DNA of 64,000 nt, from contig CAWJNE010000023.1 in assembly GCA_963844175.1 (NCBI GenBank), positions 124,001-188,000 of the forward strand. The letters are read 5' to 3'. Position 1 is the first letter of the stretch; the number at the start of each line of letters is the position of its first letter. The notes under the pieces are model-generated. The model saw only the letters and a program-made list of their open reading frames with translations. It did not search any database and had not been told where the DNA came from. Below, in pieces: positions 22,130-31,194 of this stretch. Made by a program: the position numbers and the translations under genes. This DNA is from JALZMG01 sp963844175. Its GTDB lineage: Bacteria; Actinomycetota; Acidimicrobiia; Acidimicrobiales; Ilumatobacteraceae.

Positions 22130-23458
22130 CGGCGGACCTCTTCAGCGAGGCGGCGGAACGGCGGTTGCGCAGCGAGGCGCCACTGGCGGCCCGGCTGCGC
22201 CCGCGGACCATCGACGACGTCGTCGGCCAACCGCAGCTGCTCGGTAGCGGTCGGCCACTGCGCCGCCTGGTCGAGCAGGACCGCTTGTCGTCCGTGCTGC
22301 TGTGGGGTCCGCCCGGGACCGGCAAGACCACGCTGGCCCTGGCCGTCGCCGGGACGACCTCGCGAGCGTTCGAGCAGCTGTCAGCCGTGTCGGCCGGAGT
22401 GCGCGACGTCCGAGAGGTCATCGAACGGGCACGCCAGCGCCTCGGGGAGCACGACCAGGGGACGATCCTGTTCCTCGACGAGATCCACCGCTTCACCAAG
22501 GCCCAGCAGGACGCGCTGCTGCCGGCGGTCGAGGACGGGACGCTCGTGCTGATCGGCGCCACGACCGAGAACCCGTTCTTCGAGGTCAACCCGCCGCTGC
22601 GCAGCCGGTCGACGCTGTTCCGCCTGGAGCCGCTGGAGCCGGACGACCTGCGCGTGCTGGTCGACCGCGGACTCGATGCGCTCGGCACGACGGCCGACGA
22701 GCGAGTCCGTGGCGTTGCTCGTCGAGCGCAGCGGTGGTGACGGACGCCAGGTGCTCACCTCGTTGGAGGTCGCTGCCGCGCTGGCCCATCCGGGACCGAT
22801 CGAACTGGCCCACGCCGAGGCGGCCCTGAGCACGAGCGCGGTGCGCTATGGCCGTGACGACCACTACGACGTGGTCAGCGCGTTCATCAAGTCGATGCGC
22901 GGGTCGGACCCCGATGCGGCGGTCTACTGGCTGGCGCGCATGCTGGAGGCGGGCGAGGATCCGCGGTTCGTCGCCCGCCGGATGGTGATCTTCGCCAGCG
23001 AGGACGTCGGAATGGCCGACCCGCAGGCGCTCGTCGTCGCCACGTCGGCGGCGCACGCGCTGGAGCTCGTGGGCTTGCCCGAGGCGCAGCTCAACCTGAG
23101 CCAGGCGGCGATCCACCTGGCGACGGCGCCGAAGAGCAACTCAGCGGCCACGGCGATCTGGCAGGCCCGCCAGGACGTCGCCGCGGGGGCGCTGGGCGAG
23201 GTCCCCGCGCCCCTGCGCAGCTCCGGGTACCGCGGCGCCGAGTCCCTGGGCCACGGCGTCGGCTACGAGTACCCTCATGCCCACGAGCACGATCAGCTCG
23301 GCGGTTGGGTGGCGCAGCAGTACCTGCCGGACGGACTTCGCGATCGGACGTGGTACCACCCGAGCGACCACGGCGAGGAGCGGGCCGTCGGTGAACGGCT
23401 GCGGGCCCGCCGCACGATCGAGCCGCAGACGAGTCGGAGCAGTGAGTCGGAACAGTGA
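22126..23458 (+). CDS. rarA: Replication-associated recombination protein RarA/MgsA, frame broken by one extra base near 22702
   Basis: An AAA+ clamp-loader-like ATPase that acts at stalled forks. From GTG 22126 the first frame gives LRPRTIDDVVGQPQLLG, Walker A GPPGTGKTT and Walker B ILFLDEIHRF, then runs into a stop at 22738-22740. The rest of the protein (ESVALLVERSGGDGRQVL ... FASEDVGMADPQ ... NLSQAAIHLATAPKSN) continues in the next frame. Dropping one base near 22702 (after GCC GAC GAG) restores an uninterrupted 443-residue protein, the normal RarA length. Either a sequencing/assembly indel or a recent inactivating mutation explains it. GTG overlaps the Nudix stop. Confidence 0.85.
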
Positions 23459-23468
23459 GGTTGAGTAG

Positions 23469-23834
23469 ATGACCGGTGGCGAGCTGTTCCTGATCATCGG
23501 TGGGGTGCTCTGCGTCCTCGCCTTCGCCGCCCTCGCCATCACGCTGCTGCGCGTGTTCGACGCACTGCGCGACCTGCGGGTGCAGCTGGCCGCCGTCCGT
23601 GAGGAGGCGGCGGAGCTGCGCCGCTCGAGCGACGAGGCGCAGCAGGTGATCGCCGAGGCCCAGGTCGACCTGGCCCGGTTCGATCGGGTGCTCGGGTCGG
23701 CCGAAGCGATCAGTGGAGCCGTCGGCAAGGGCAGCCGGGTCGCCCGGACCACGCTGTCGGTCCCGATGATCAAGGCCGCCGGGCTGGCCACCGGCACGTC
23801 GCGAGCCGTCCGCCGTCTGCGGCGCGGAGCCTGA
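23469..23834 (+). CDS. DUF948-like membrane protein
   Basis: A 121-residue protein with one N-terminal transmembrane helix (FLIIGGVLCVLAFAALAITLL), then a long amphipathic coiled-coil-like helix rich in Arg/Glu/Ala (DALRDLRVQLAAVREEAAELRR). It ends in a basic tail (RAVRRLRRGA). This is the layout of the small DUF948-type proteins commonly found downstream of rarA in Actinobacteria. The role is unknown. It is followed one base later by the next small gene, so they form an operon. Confidence 0.65.
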   Translation: MTGGELFLIIGGVLCVLAFAALAITLLRVFDALRDLRVQLAAVREEAAELRRSSDEAQQVIAEAQVDLARFDRVLGSAEAISGAVGKGSRVARTTLSVPMIKAAGLATGTSRAVRRLRRGA

Positions 23835-23835
23835 C

Positions 23836-24171
23836 GTGCGGCGCGTGGTCTGGTTCGCCGGTGGCCTCGTGACCGGTGCGGCCGGCGTCGGGTACGCCCG
23901 GCGCAAGGTCGTGTCGACGGCCCGGCGGATGGCCCCGACGAACGTGGCGCGCACGACGGTCGGTTCGGTGCGCCGATCGGGCCAGCGTGTGGCCGACGCC
24001 GTCCGGGAGGGTCGGAGCGCCGCCCGCACGCGCGAGCGAGAGCTGCGGGCGGAACGCGACGGGCGGCTCGTGCGCCTTCGCGACCACTTGCACCCCGAGG
24101 ACGAGGTCCTGGTCGACGGCCAGCCGGTCGAGTCCGGGCGGGTGATCCTGCTCCGTCGTCCCGATCAGTGA
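23836..24171 (+). CDS. Small hypothetical protein, N-terminal hydrophobic segment
   Basis: A 111-residue protein starting at GTG 23836. A short hydrophobic glycine-rich N-terminus (VVWFAGGLVTGAAGVGYA) precedes a strongly basic helical region and a C-terminal LHPEDEVLVDGQPVESGRVIL. In related genomes similar small genes sit between rarA and alaS; here alaS is absent and a glcD gene follows. Its TGA overlaps the GTG of glcD (24168). Confidence 0.6.
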   Translation: MRRVVWFAGGLVTGAAGVGYARRKVVSTARRMAPTNVARTTVGSVRRSGQRVADAVREGRSAARTRERELRAERDGRLVRLRDHLHPEDEVLVDGQPVESGRVILLRRPDQ

Positions 24172-25625
24172 CGATGGCGCGGCCACGTTCCGCCCCCGAG
24201 ACGGCGCTGGTGCGCGACCTCCGGGCGGCGATCGCCCCCGAGCGGGTGCGCGATGGTCCAACCGAGTTGGCGCTCTACCGCCACGACGCCTCGAACCTCG
24301 AGGGCGCCGCCGCCGCGGTGTGCTTCCCGACGACGACCGCCGAGGTGCAGGCCTGCGTGCAGGTGGCCAACCGGCACGGCGTGCCGTTCGTCCCCCGCGG
24401 CTCGGGCACGGGCCTGTCGGGTGGGGCGGTGCCACCGGACGGGGCGATCGTCATCTCGACGACCAAGCTGTCCAGCATCCTGTCGATCGACGCCGCCGCT
24501 CGCCGTGCGTGGGTCCAGCCGGGTGTGCTCAACCTCGATCTCAGCCGCGCTGCCTCGGCCGACGGGCTGCACTTCGCTCCGGACCCGAGCAGCCAGCAGA
24601 CCTGCTCGATCGGCGGCAACGTGGCCAACAACTCGGGCGGGCCGCACTGCCTCGCCGAGGGCGTGACGAACGCGCACGTCCTGGCGCTGGAGGTCGTGCT
24701 GCCGGACGGGAGCGTCGCCGTGCTCGGCGGCGAGGACCCCGAACCCGCCGGGTACGACCTCCGTGGCGTGTTCGTCGGCAGCGAGGGGATGTTCGGGATC
24801 GCCACCGCGGTGTGCGTCCGCCTCACGCCAGACCCGCTTGCGGTGTGCACGATGCTGATGGACTTCGACACGGTCGAGGACGGGGCGGCGACGGTGAGCG
24901 CCGTGATCGCCGGTGGCATCGTCCCGGCGGCGATGGAGATGATGGACCGGCTGTGCCTGGAAGCCGTCGAGGCCTACATCCACGCTGGATTGCCGGTCGA
25001 CGCCGCGGCGGCGCTGCTGGTGGAGGTCGTCGGGCTGCCGCACGGCGTCGACGCCGACACGAAGCGGATCCGGGAGATCGCCGCCGAGCGCCGTGTCCGC
25101 TCGGTGCGGGTGGCCGCCGACGACGCCGAACGGGCGCTGCTGTGGAAGGGGCGCAAGTCGGCGTTCGGCGCGATCGCCAGGATCAAGCCGAACTACTACT
25201 TGCACGACACCGTGGTGCCGAGGTCGCGGCTGCCGGAGGTCCTCGCCGCCGTGTACGAGATCACCGCTCGCCACGATCTGCTCGTGCTCAACGTGTTCCA
25301 CGCCGGTGACGGCAACCTGCATCCGCTGCTCGTCTACGACGGCCGCGAGCCCGGCGTGATGGAGCGGGTGCACGCCGCCGGCGAGGAGATCGTTCGGGTG
25401 TCGGTCGAGGCCGGCGGGGTGCTCAGCGGCGAGCACGGCATCGGGCTGGAGAAGCGCGACCTGATGCCGCTGATGTTCTCGGCCGTCGACCTCGCCGCCC
25501 AGGCCGCGCTGCGCGACGCGTTCGATCCCCGCGGTCTGGCCAACCCAGGCAAGGTGCTGCCCAGCGCGGCGGGCTGCGGCGACCTGCAGGTCGGCGCAGC
25601 GGTCGCTGCCGGCGCGTGGATCTAG
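24168..25625 (+). CDS. glcD: FAD-linked oxidase, GlcD-like (glycolate/D-lactate oxidase subunit)
   Basis: A 485-residue VAO-type flavoprotein. The FAD-binding domain (about 55-235) carries FVPRGSGTGLSGGAVP, the pyrophosphate-binding loop, and CSIGGNVANNSGGPHCL. The C-terminal FAD-oxidase domain includes VFHAGDGNLHP and GVLSGEHGIGLEKR, whose histidines are typical of the family. With glcE and glcF it would oxidise glycolate or D-lactate and pass electrons via Fe-S centres to the membrane. GTG 24168 overlaps the upstream stop; an ATG at 24174 is an equally possible start. It overlaps glcE by 10 nt. Confidence 0.88.
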   Translation: MTMARPRSAPETALVRDLRAAIAPERVRDGPTELALYRHDASNLEGAAAAVCFPTTTAEVQACVQVANRHGVPFVPRGSGTGLSGGAVPPDGAIVISTTKLSSILSIDAAARRAWVQPGVLNLDLSRAASADGLHFAPDPSSQQTCSIGGNVANNSGGPHCLAEGVTNAHVLALEVVLPDGSVAVLGGEDPEPAGYDLRGVFVGSEGMFGIATAVCVRLTPDPLAVCTMLMDFDTVEDGAATVSAVIAGGIVPAAMEMMDRLCLEAVEAYIHAGLPVDAAAALLVEVVGLPHGVDADTKRIREIAAERRVRSVRVAADDAERALLWKGRKSAFGAIARIKPNYYLHDTVVPRSRLPEVLAAVYEITARHDLLVLNVFHAGDGNLHPLLVYDGREPGVMERVHAAGEEIVRVSVEAGGVLSGEHGIGLEKRDLMPLMFSAVDLAAQAALRDAFDPRGLANPGKVLPSAAGCGDLQVGAAVAAGAWI

Positions 25626-26479
25626 CGCTGTTCGCCGACGAGGTCGGCGGCGCCGGCCCGGTCACCATCGCCGGCCTCGGGACGCGCGGCGGCCCGGTGG
25701 CCGGGGTGCGCCAAGTCGGCGCGCCGGCAGGGATCGAGCGGATCGAGCCGGCCGAGATGACGGTGACGTGCGGTGCGGGCACGATCGTGGCCGAGCTCGA
25801 CGACGAGCTCCTGGCTCACGGCCAGTGCGTGGCCATCGCGCCGACCGGCACGGTCGGCGGCGCGCTGGCCGTCGGCCAGAGCGGGTTGCGTCGCCTCGGG
25901 TACGGCCCGCTGCGCGACGCCGTGCTGCAGGTGCGCTACGTGTCGGCGGCCGGCGAGGTCGTCAAGGCCGGTGGCCCGACGGTGAAGAACGTCAGCGGGT
26001 TCGACCTGTGCCGGCTGCTGGTCGGGTCTCGGGGCACGCTCGGCTTCCTCGGCGATGTCATCCTGCGGACCCGGCCGAGGGCGCGCTTCGAGCAGTGGTT
26101 CGCCGGCGCCGTCGATCCGGACCACGTGATGGCCCGCCTGTATCGACCGACGTGCGCGCTGTGGGACGGCGCCACCGTATGGGTGCTGTTGGAGGGAGAC
26201 CGGCGCGACGTCGCCGATCAGGTCGCCGGGCTGCCGGTCGAAGCTGTCGACGGCCCGCCGGAGCTGCCGACGGGCGGCCGGTGGTCGATCGCGCCCGGGG
26301 GGCACCGTCGGCTCAGCGGGCGGTTCGTCGTCGAGCTCGGGATCGGGATCGTGCACCACGAGGACGCGGCGCCGGGACGCGTCGTCGACCCGGTCGTGCG
26401 CGACCTGCACCGCCGGATCAAGGACGCCTTCGACCCGACCGGCCGGCTCAACCCAGGCGTCGACGTGCTCGACGCGTGA
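25616..26479 (+). CDS. glcE: FAD-binding subunit GlcE-like
   Basis: A 287-residue FAD-binding PCMH-type protein, shorter at the N-terminus than E. coli GlcE. It keeps the flavin-binding segments GLGTRGG, IAPTGTVGGALAVGQSG, GPTVKNVSGFDLCRLLVGSRGTLG (split here by the loop), and the C-terminal DPTGRLNPG. It is a regulatory or structural partner of GlcD. It overlaps glcD by 10 nt, and its TGA overlaps the GTG (26476) of the next reading frame, so all are in one operon. Confidence 0.85.
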   Translation: MDLALFADEVGGAGPVTIAGLGTRGGPVAGVRQVGAPAGIERIEPAEMTVTCGAGTIVAELDDELLAHGQCVAIAPTGTVGGALAVGQSGLRRLGYGPLRDAVLQVRYVSAAGEVVKAGGPTVKNVSGFDLCRLLVGSRGTLGFLGDVILRTRPRARFEQWFAGAVDPDHVMARLYRPTCALWDGATVWVLLEGDRRDVADQVAGLPVEAVDGPPELPTGGRWSIAPGGHRRLSGRFVVELGIGIVHHEDAAPGRVVDPVVRDLHRRIKDAFDPTGRLNPGVDVLDA

Positions 26480-27385
26480 CCCGGGCGATGGACGACCGAC
26501 CGTTCGTCGACCGCCCGCCCGGTCCCGTGAGTGAAGCGGCGGCGTCGGCAGCACGGGCCGCCCGCGACTGGGGACTACCGGTGCCGGAGCTGCTGCGAGT
26601 GGGGATGAACGCGCTGTTCGTCGCCGGCGACGTCGTGCTGCGGGTGGGCCGGCCGACGGCGCCTGCCGGCCGCCGGTGTCGAGCTGGCCGAGGTGCTGCG
26701 CTCGGCGGGGGTGCGCGTCCCGGTGGCGGCGCGCCCCGAAGCGCTCGTCGACGGTGACCGGACGGTGACCGCCTGGGAGCGGCTGCGGCCGGTCCCCGGC
26801 GAGGCCGACTGGCGGGCGGTCGGCGAGATGGTCGCCCGGGTGCACGCCCTCGCCCCAGCGGAGGTGCCACCGGCCTACCCGCTCCCGCCGTGCGAGTCGT
26901 TCCCGTGGTGGCGGTTCGACGAGCTGCTCGCCGAGGTGGGGCCGGCACTCGACGCCGAGGCGCAGGCCGGGATCGAGACCGTGGTCGACCACTACCGAGG
27001 TTGGGCCGGCCGGATCGCGTCGAGGGTCGTGTGCCACGGCGACGTCCACCCGGACAACGTCGTGATGACGGCCGACGGGCCGGTGCTGCTCGACTGGGAC
27101 CTGCTCTGCCTCGGCCCGCCGGCGTGGGACCACTCGATGCTGCTGCGGCTGACCCGGTGGGGGTGGCCGGCCCGGTGGTACGACGAGTTCGCCGCCGGCT
27201 ACGGGCGGTCCTTCGCCGGGGACCCGACGGCCGAGGCGATCGCCGAGCTGCGCCTCGTCGCCGCCACCCTGATGCGGCTGCGCGCCGGCCTGGCCGACCC
27301 GGCGGCGATGCCCGAAGCCCAGCGCCGCCTCGCCTACTGGCGCGCCACCACGACGTCGACCGCCCCGCCCTGGACCCCCACATGA
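26476..27385 (+). CDS. APH/choline kinase-like phosphotransferase, frame broken by one extra base near 26668
   Basis: A protein-kinase-like phosphotransferase of the aminoglycoside/homoserine-kinase type. The first frame (GTG 26476 or ATG 26488) encodes an N-lobe (NALFVAGDVVLRVGRP). It then loses phase at about 26668, and the second frame supplies VELAEVLRSAGVRVPV and the catalytic VCHGDVHPDNV (Brenner-type HGDxxxxN) plus the metal-site LLDWDLLCLGPPAWD. Removing one base gives an uninterrupted 302-residue protein, the normal size. Its presence inside the glc operon is unexplained, and the substrate is unknown. Confidence 0.75.
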
Positions 27386-27387
27386 GC

Positions 27388-27435
27388 GCGTTTGTGCGTT
27401 GACGGTCGGCCGACCGACGTCAGATGCGCGAACGC
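27388..27435. repeat. 48-bp intergenic palindrome, copy 1 (right arm degenerate)
   Basis: Left arm GCGTTTGTGC; right arm GCGCGAACGC, the most divergent right arm of the set. It starts 3 bases after the phosphotransferase stop. The inner hairpin GTCG / CGAC is intact. Confidence 0.8.
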
Positions 27436-27521
27436 GTGATCAGTTGCGCTCGCCGCGCCGGATGTTGCCTGCTCCATCCCGCTCCGGGCCCGGCGTCGGA
27501 CTCGCGCTCGCGCCCCCAACC

Positions 27522-27569
27522 GCGTTTGTTCATTGACCGCCGCTGGGCCGGCGCCCGTTGAACAAACGC
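27522..27569. repeat. 48-bp intergenic palindrome, copy 2
   Basis: Arms GCGTTTGTTC and GAACAAACGC, perfectly complementary. The inner stem is CGCCG / CGGCG around a CTGGGC loop. It lies 30 bp before the glcF start, 86 bp after copy 1, giving two copies in one 213-bp gap. Confidence 0.9.
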
Positions 27570-27598
27570 GGTTGTCGGGGTGCCGGTACGGTGGCCGG

Positions 27599-28771
27599 AT
27601 GGCGGCGCGCTCCTTGGAGCTGGGGCTGGACGAGGCCGAGCTGGCATCGTGCGTGGCCTGCGGGTTGTGCCTGCCGCACTGCCCGACGTTCCGTGTCACG
27701 GGCGAGGAAGGGCTGTCACCGCGGGGCCGGATCGACGCCATGCGCGGCGTGCAATGGCGCGACGCACCGATCGACGACGACTTCGTGCGGTTCATGGAGA
27801 CCTGCGTGCAGTGCAGGGGCTGCGAGCCGGCCTGTCCGAGCGGGGTCCCGTTCGGACACCTGATGGAGGACACCCGCGACGCCCTGGCCCGAGCCGATCG
27901 CACGGCGCCGCGCTGGCTGCGGCTCGCCTTCGCCGCCCTCGCCCGCCACCGGCTGCTGCTCGCCGGGTCGACCGTGCTGGCGCTGGCCCAGCGGCTGCGG
28001 CTCGTCCCGCGCCGCCTCGGCCTCGGTCGGCTCCCGTGGCGGCGCGGTCGACCCGTCGTCAGCACCGGCGATGACGTGTGGTTGTTCACCGGCTGCGTCA
28101 TGGACGCATGGATGCGCCCGACGCACCGCAACACGGCCGAGTTGCTCACGGCGGCCGGAGCGACCTACGCCGTGCCCGGGCCTCACGGTTCGTGCTGCGG
28201 CGCCCTGCACGCCCACGCCGGCCTGCTCGACGACGCCCGCCGGCTGGCTCGTGGGGTGATCGAGGCGATGCCCGGTACCGCTCCCGTCGTCGTCAACTCG
28301 GCCGGGTGCGGCGCGGCGATGAAGGCCTACGGGCACCTCCTCGCCACGACGGAAGCGGTCGCGTTCTCCGAACGCGTCCACGACGTCCACGAGTGGCTGG
28401 CCGACCACTTGGCCGACCTCCCGGCCGCCGAGCGGGCCGAGCCCCCCGTCATCGTCCAAGACCCGTGCCATCTCCGCCACGTGCAGCGGGCGCACGAGCC
28501 GGTGCGCACCGTGCTGCGCCACGTGACCCAGGTGGTCGAGCTCGATGACGACGGCCTGTGCTGTGGCGCCGGCGGCGCCTACTCGGCGCTCGAGCCGACG
28601 CTGGCCGGCGAGATCCGCGATCGCAAGCTGGCCGCCATCCGGCGGGCCTCGCAGCGCAGCGGCGCGACGACCGTCGCCAGCGCCAATCCCGGGTGCGCCA
28701 TGCACCTCCAGGCGGCCGGGGTCACGGTGCGCCACCCTGTCGACATCGTCGCCGAGGCCGTGCGCCGGTGA
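27599..28771 (+). CDS. glcF: Fe-S subunit GlcF-like (two 4Fe-4S clusters, CCG domains)
   Basis: A 390-residue iron-sulfur protein. The N-terminal half has two 4Fe-4S motifs, CVACGLCLPHCP and CVQCRGCEPACP. The C-terminal half has cysteine-rich CCG domains (GSCCGALHAHAG and GLCCGAGGAYS). It passes electrons from GlcD/GlcE to the quinone pool. ATG 27599 directly precedes the homologous region. It is separated from glcE by the phosphotransferase and two palindromes. Its TGA overlaps the next GTG. Confidence 0.88.
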   Translation: MAARSLELGLDEAELASCVACGLCLPHCPTFRVTGEEGLSPRGRIDAMRGVQWRDAPIDDDFVRFMETCVQCRGCEPACPSGVPFGHLMEDTRDALARADRTAPRWLRLAFAALARHRLLLAGSTVLALAQRLRLVPRRLGLGRLPWRRGRPVVSTGDDVWLFTGCVMDAWMRPTHRNTAELLTAAGATYAVPGPHGSCCGALHAHAGLLDDARRLARGVIEAMPGTAPVVVNSAGCGAAMKAYGHLLATTEAVAFSERVHDVHEWLADHLADLPAAERAEPPVIVQDPCHLRHVQRAHEPVRTVLRHVTQVVELDDDGLCCGAGGAYSALEPTLAGEIRDRKLAAIRRASQRSGATTVASANPGCAMHLQAAGVTVRHPVDIVAEAVRR

Positions 28772-28962
28772 GCCGGACCGACGACCTGGCCGACCGGCTC
28801 GACGCGATCGGCGCCGAGCTCGACGAGCTGTCGTTCGACCTGCTGCAGCAGGCGGTGGCCGACGGCGCCACGGCTCGGCCGCCGGAGGACAAGGTGTTGG
28901 TCCAAGCCCGCCGAGCCGTCGAGAAAGCGGCCCGCCTCCTCCGTCAGCGCGACGACACCTGA
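28768..28962 (+). CDS. Short hypothetical protein
   Basis: A 64-residue, helical, highly charged protein (LADRLDAIGAELDELSFDLLQQ ... VLVQARRAVEKAARLL, given in part). The GTG at 28768 overlaps the glcF stop, which supports real coupled translation. No recognised family. Its 3' end overlaps the converging LOG gene by 19 bp. Confidence 0.55.
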   Translation: MSRTDDLADRLDAIGAELDELSFDLLQQAVADGATARPPEDKVLVQARRAVEKAARLLRQRDDT

Positions 28963-30074
28963 TCCGGCGTCGGCCCCTCGACGGCCGGGTCGCGGCCGCT
29001 GCCGGCACCGGCCATCGGGTCGACGTCTCGGTTCAGGGTGTCGATCAGCTCACGCAATCCGTTGGCCTTGTGCTTGGCGAACGAGAACCGCAGCCGCGGG
29101 AGCTCGAGGTGGTCGTCGTGGCGCCGCTCGATGTCCAGTGGCTCGCTGCGCACGAACCGCCCGCGGGCGAGCAGGTGGCGGAACCGCTCGTCCAGCTCGG
29201 CGAGCAGCTCGTCGGACGGCGAGTGGCGGAGGCGGACGACCACCTGGTCGCCGACGTATCGGATCGAGTGGTAGTTGGCGTAGAAGCGGTCGATCTCCGC
29301 GCACGCCGCCTCCACCGAATCGGTGACGAGGTACAGCCCGGTGTCGGCATCGGACACCAGCCCGCCCTCCACCAGGAGGTCGTGGATCAGCGCGTCGATG
29401 CGCTTCCAGAACGGGTTGCCGGGCGGGTCGAGCAGGACGATCGGGACGGGCAGTCCCTTGCCGGTCTGCGTCAGCGTCAGCAGCTCGAACGTCTCGTCCA
29501 GCGTGCCGAACCCGCCGGGCAGGCAGACGAAGGCACGGCTCTCCTTGACCAGCATCAGCTTGCGGGTGAAGAAGTACTTCATGCTGACGTACTTCTCGTC
29601 ACCGGCGATCACCGGGTTGGCGCCCTGCTCGAACGGCAGCCGGATGGCCACGCCGATGCTGCGTTCCCGCCCGGCGCCCTCCATCGCCGCCTGCATGATC
29701 CCCGGGCCGGCACCCGTGACGACCATCCAGCCGCGCTGGGCCAGCGCAGCGGCGATCTGCCGGGCCTGGTCGTAGACGGGGTCGTCCTGGCGGGTGCGGG
29801 CCGATCCGAAGACCGTCACCTTGGGGACGTCCTCGTACGGCCCGAAGACCTCGAAGGCCTCGCGCATCTCCGTCATCGCCGCAGCGGCGATCTTCAGGTC
29901 GAGGGCGTCGGGATGGTCGGCGAGCAGCCCGAGGGACGCCTCGAGCAGTTCGAGCGCGCTGCGGCTGCCGCCGGCATCCAACCGCACCGCCAGCTGGCGG
30001 GCGATCTGCTCGATGTCGTCGGGGACGGCCGGAGGCTCGTCGGTGATCGGCTCGACGGGGACGTCAGCCGGCAC
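28944..30074 (-). CDS. LOG family protein (lysine-decarboxylase-like fold, TIGR00730-type)
   Basis: A 376-residue protein with the LOG nucleotide-binding fold. It shows VTVFGSARTRQDDP, MVVTGAGPGIMQAAMEGA and the hallmark PGGxGTxxE as PGGFGTLDE. Family members hydrolyse nucleoside 5'-monophosphates (cytokinin-type phosphoribohydrolase), but this longer subfamily has an extra C-terminal region and no established substrate. I start at GTG 30074, which overlaps the tal stop by 11 nt; the frame is open to 30173 inside tal. It is the last gene of the tkt-tal-LOG operon. Confidence 0.8.
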   Translation of the reverse strand: MPADVPVEPITDEPPAVPDDIEQIARQLAVRLDAGGSRSALELLEASLGLLADHPDALDLKIAAAAMTEMREAFEVFGPYEDVPKVTVFGSARTRQDDPVYDQARQIAAALAQRGWMVVTGAGPGIMQAAMEGAGRERSIGVAIRLPFEQGANPVIAGDEKYVSMKYFFTRKLMLVKESRAFVCLPGGFGTLDETFELLTLTQTGKGLPVPIVLLDPPGNPFWKRIDALIHDLLVEGGLVSDADTGLYLVTDSVEAACAEIDRFYANYHSIRYVGDQVVVRLRHSPSDELLAELDERFRHLLARGRFVRSEPLDIERRHDDHLELPRLRFSFAKHKANGLRELIDTLNRDVDPMAGAGSGRDPAVEGPTPDQVSSR

Positions 30075-31176
30075 GTAGCTCCGCCGACTTGGCGTCGAGG
30101 GCCCCGAGCAGCTCGTCGAAGCTCTTCTGGAAGCTGGACACGCCCTCCCGCTCGAGCCGGGCGGCGACGTCATCGAGGTCGACGCCGACCTCCGTGAGCT
30201 GCTGCCACACCTCTGCGGCCTGCTCGACGTCGCGGTCGACGCGCCGCGCCAGCGTGCCGTGGTCGATGAACGCGTCGATGGTGGCGTCCGGCATGGTGTT
30301 CACGGTGTGCGGGCCGATCAGCTCGTCGACGTACAACGTGTCGGGGTAGGCCTTGTTCTTGGTCGAGGTGCTGGCCCAGAGCGGTCGCTGCACGCGGGCG
30401 CCGACGCCGGCCAGCCGCTCCCAGCGCGGCCCGGCGAAGACCTCGGTGAACTGCCGGTAGGCCAGCTTGCCCTGGGCGACGGCTGCCTTGCCGCGCAAGC
30501 CGAGCGCCTCGGGGCTCCCGATCTCCTCCAGCCGCCGGTCGACCTCGGTGTCGACGCGGGAGATGAAGAAGCTGGCCACGCTGGCGATCTTGCCCACGTC
30601 CGTGCCGCCGCCCCCGACGTAGGCCTCGAGGCCCTCGAGGTAGGCGTCCATCACCTCACGATGGCGCTCGAGGCTGAAGATCAACGTCACGTTGATGTTG
30701 CGGCCCTCGCTGATCATCGTGCGGATCGGGGCCAGCCCGGCGGCCGTCCCCGGGATCTTCACCATCAGGTTGCGCTTGGCGATCTGCTCGTGCAGCTGGC
30801 GGGCGGCCTGCTCGGTGCCGGCCGAGTCGTTGGCCAGCTCGGGCGCCACCTCGACGCTGACGAACCCGTCACCGCCATCACTCGACTCGTAGAGCGGGTC
30901 GAACGTGTCGCACGCCGATTCGATGTCGCGAGTGACGAGGGCCCAGTAATCGTCGACGATCGGTCCGTCATCGGCGGCGATCTCCTTGAACTGGTCGTCG
31001 TAGTCGGCGGAACCGGAGATCGCCTTCTGGAAGATCGTCGGGTTCGACGTGAGGCCGCGGATCCCGTCGTCACGCAGCCGCGCCAGCTGACCCGAGGTGA
31101 TGAACCCCCGTGTCAGGTTGTCGAGCCAGGGGCTCTGGCCCTGTTCCTCGAAGAGCCGGATGAGCTTGGAGTCCAT
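30064..31176 (-). CDS. tal: Transaldolase
   Basis: A 370-residue transaldolase of the longer actinobacterial type. The Schiff-base lysine is in NLMVKIPGT. Other family motifs are GITSNPTIF-like (here GLTSNPTIFQKAI), NINVTLIFS and PLWASTSTKNKAY. It moves dihydroxyacetone units between sugar phosphates in the pentose-phosphate pathway. It lies 18 bp after transketolase on the same strand, the normal actinobacterial order. Confidence 0.93.
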   Translation of the reverse strand: MDSKLIRLFEEQGQSPWLDNLTRGFITSGQLARLRDDGIRGLTSNPTIFQKAISGSADYDDQFKEIAADDGPIVDDYWALVTRDIESACDTFDPLYESSDGGDGFVSVEVAPELANDSAGTEQAARQLHEQIAKRNLMVKIPGTAAGLAPIRTMISEGRNINVTLIFSLERHREVMDAYLEGLEAYVGGGGTDVGKIASVASFFISRVDTEVDRRLEEIGSPEALGLRGKAAVAQGKLAYRQFTEVFAGPRWERLAGVGARVQRPLWASTSTKNKAYPDTLYVDELIGPHTVNTMPDATIDAFIDHGTLARRVDRDVEQAAEVWQQLTEVGVDLDDVAARLEREGVSSFQKSFDELLGALDAKSAELRAG

Positions 31177-31194
31177 GGGAACCTCCCGGGTGGG

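Noticed and set aside
22676..23458. Separate gene starting at ATG 22676
   Set aside because: Its first residues do not match any start; it is the second half of rarA after a one-base frame break.
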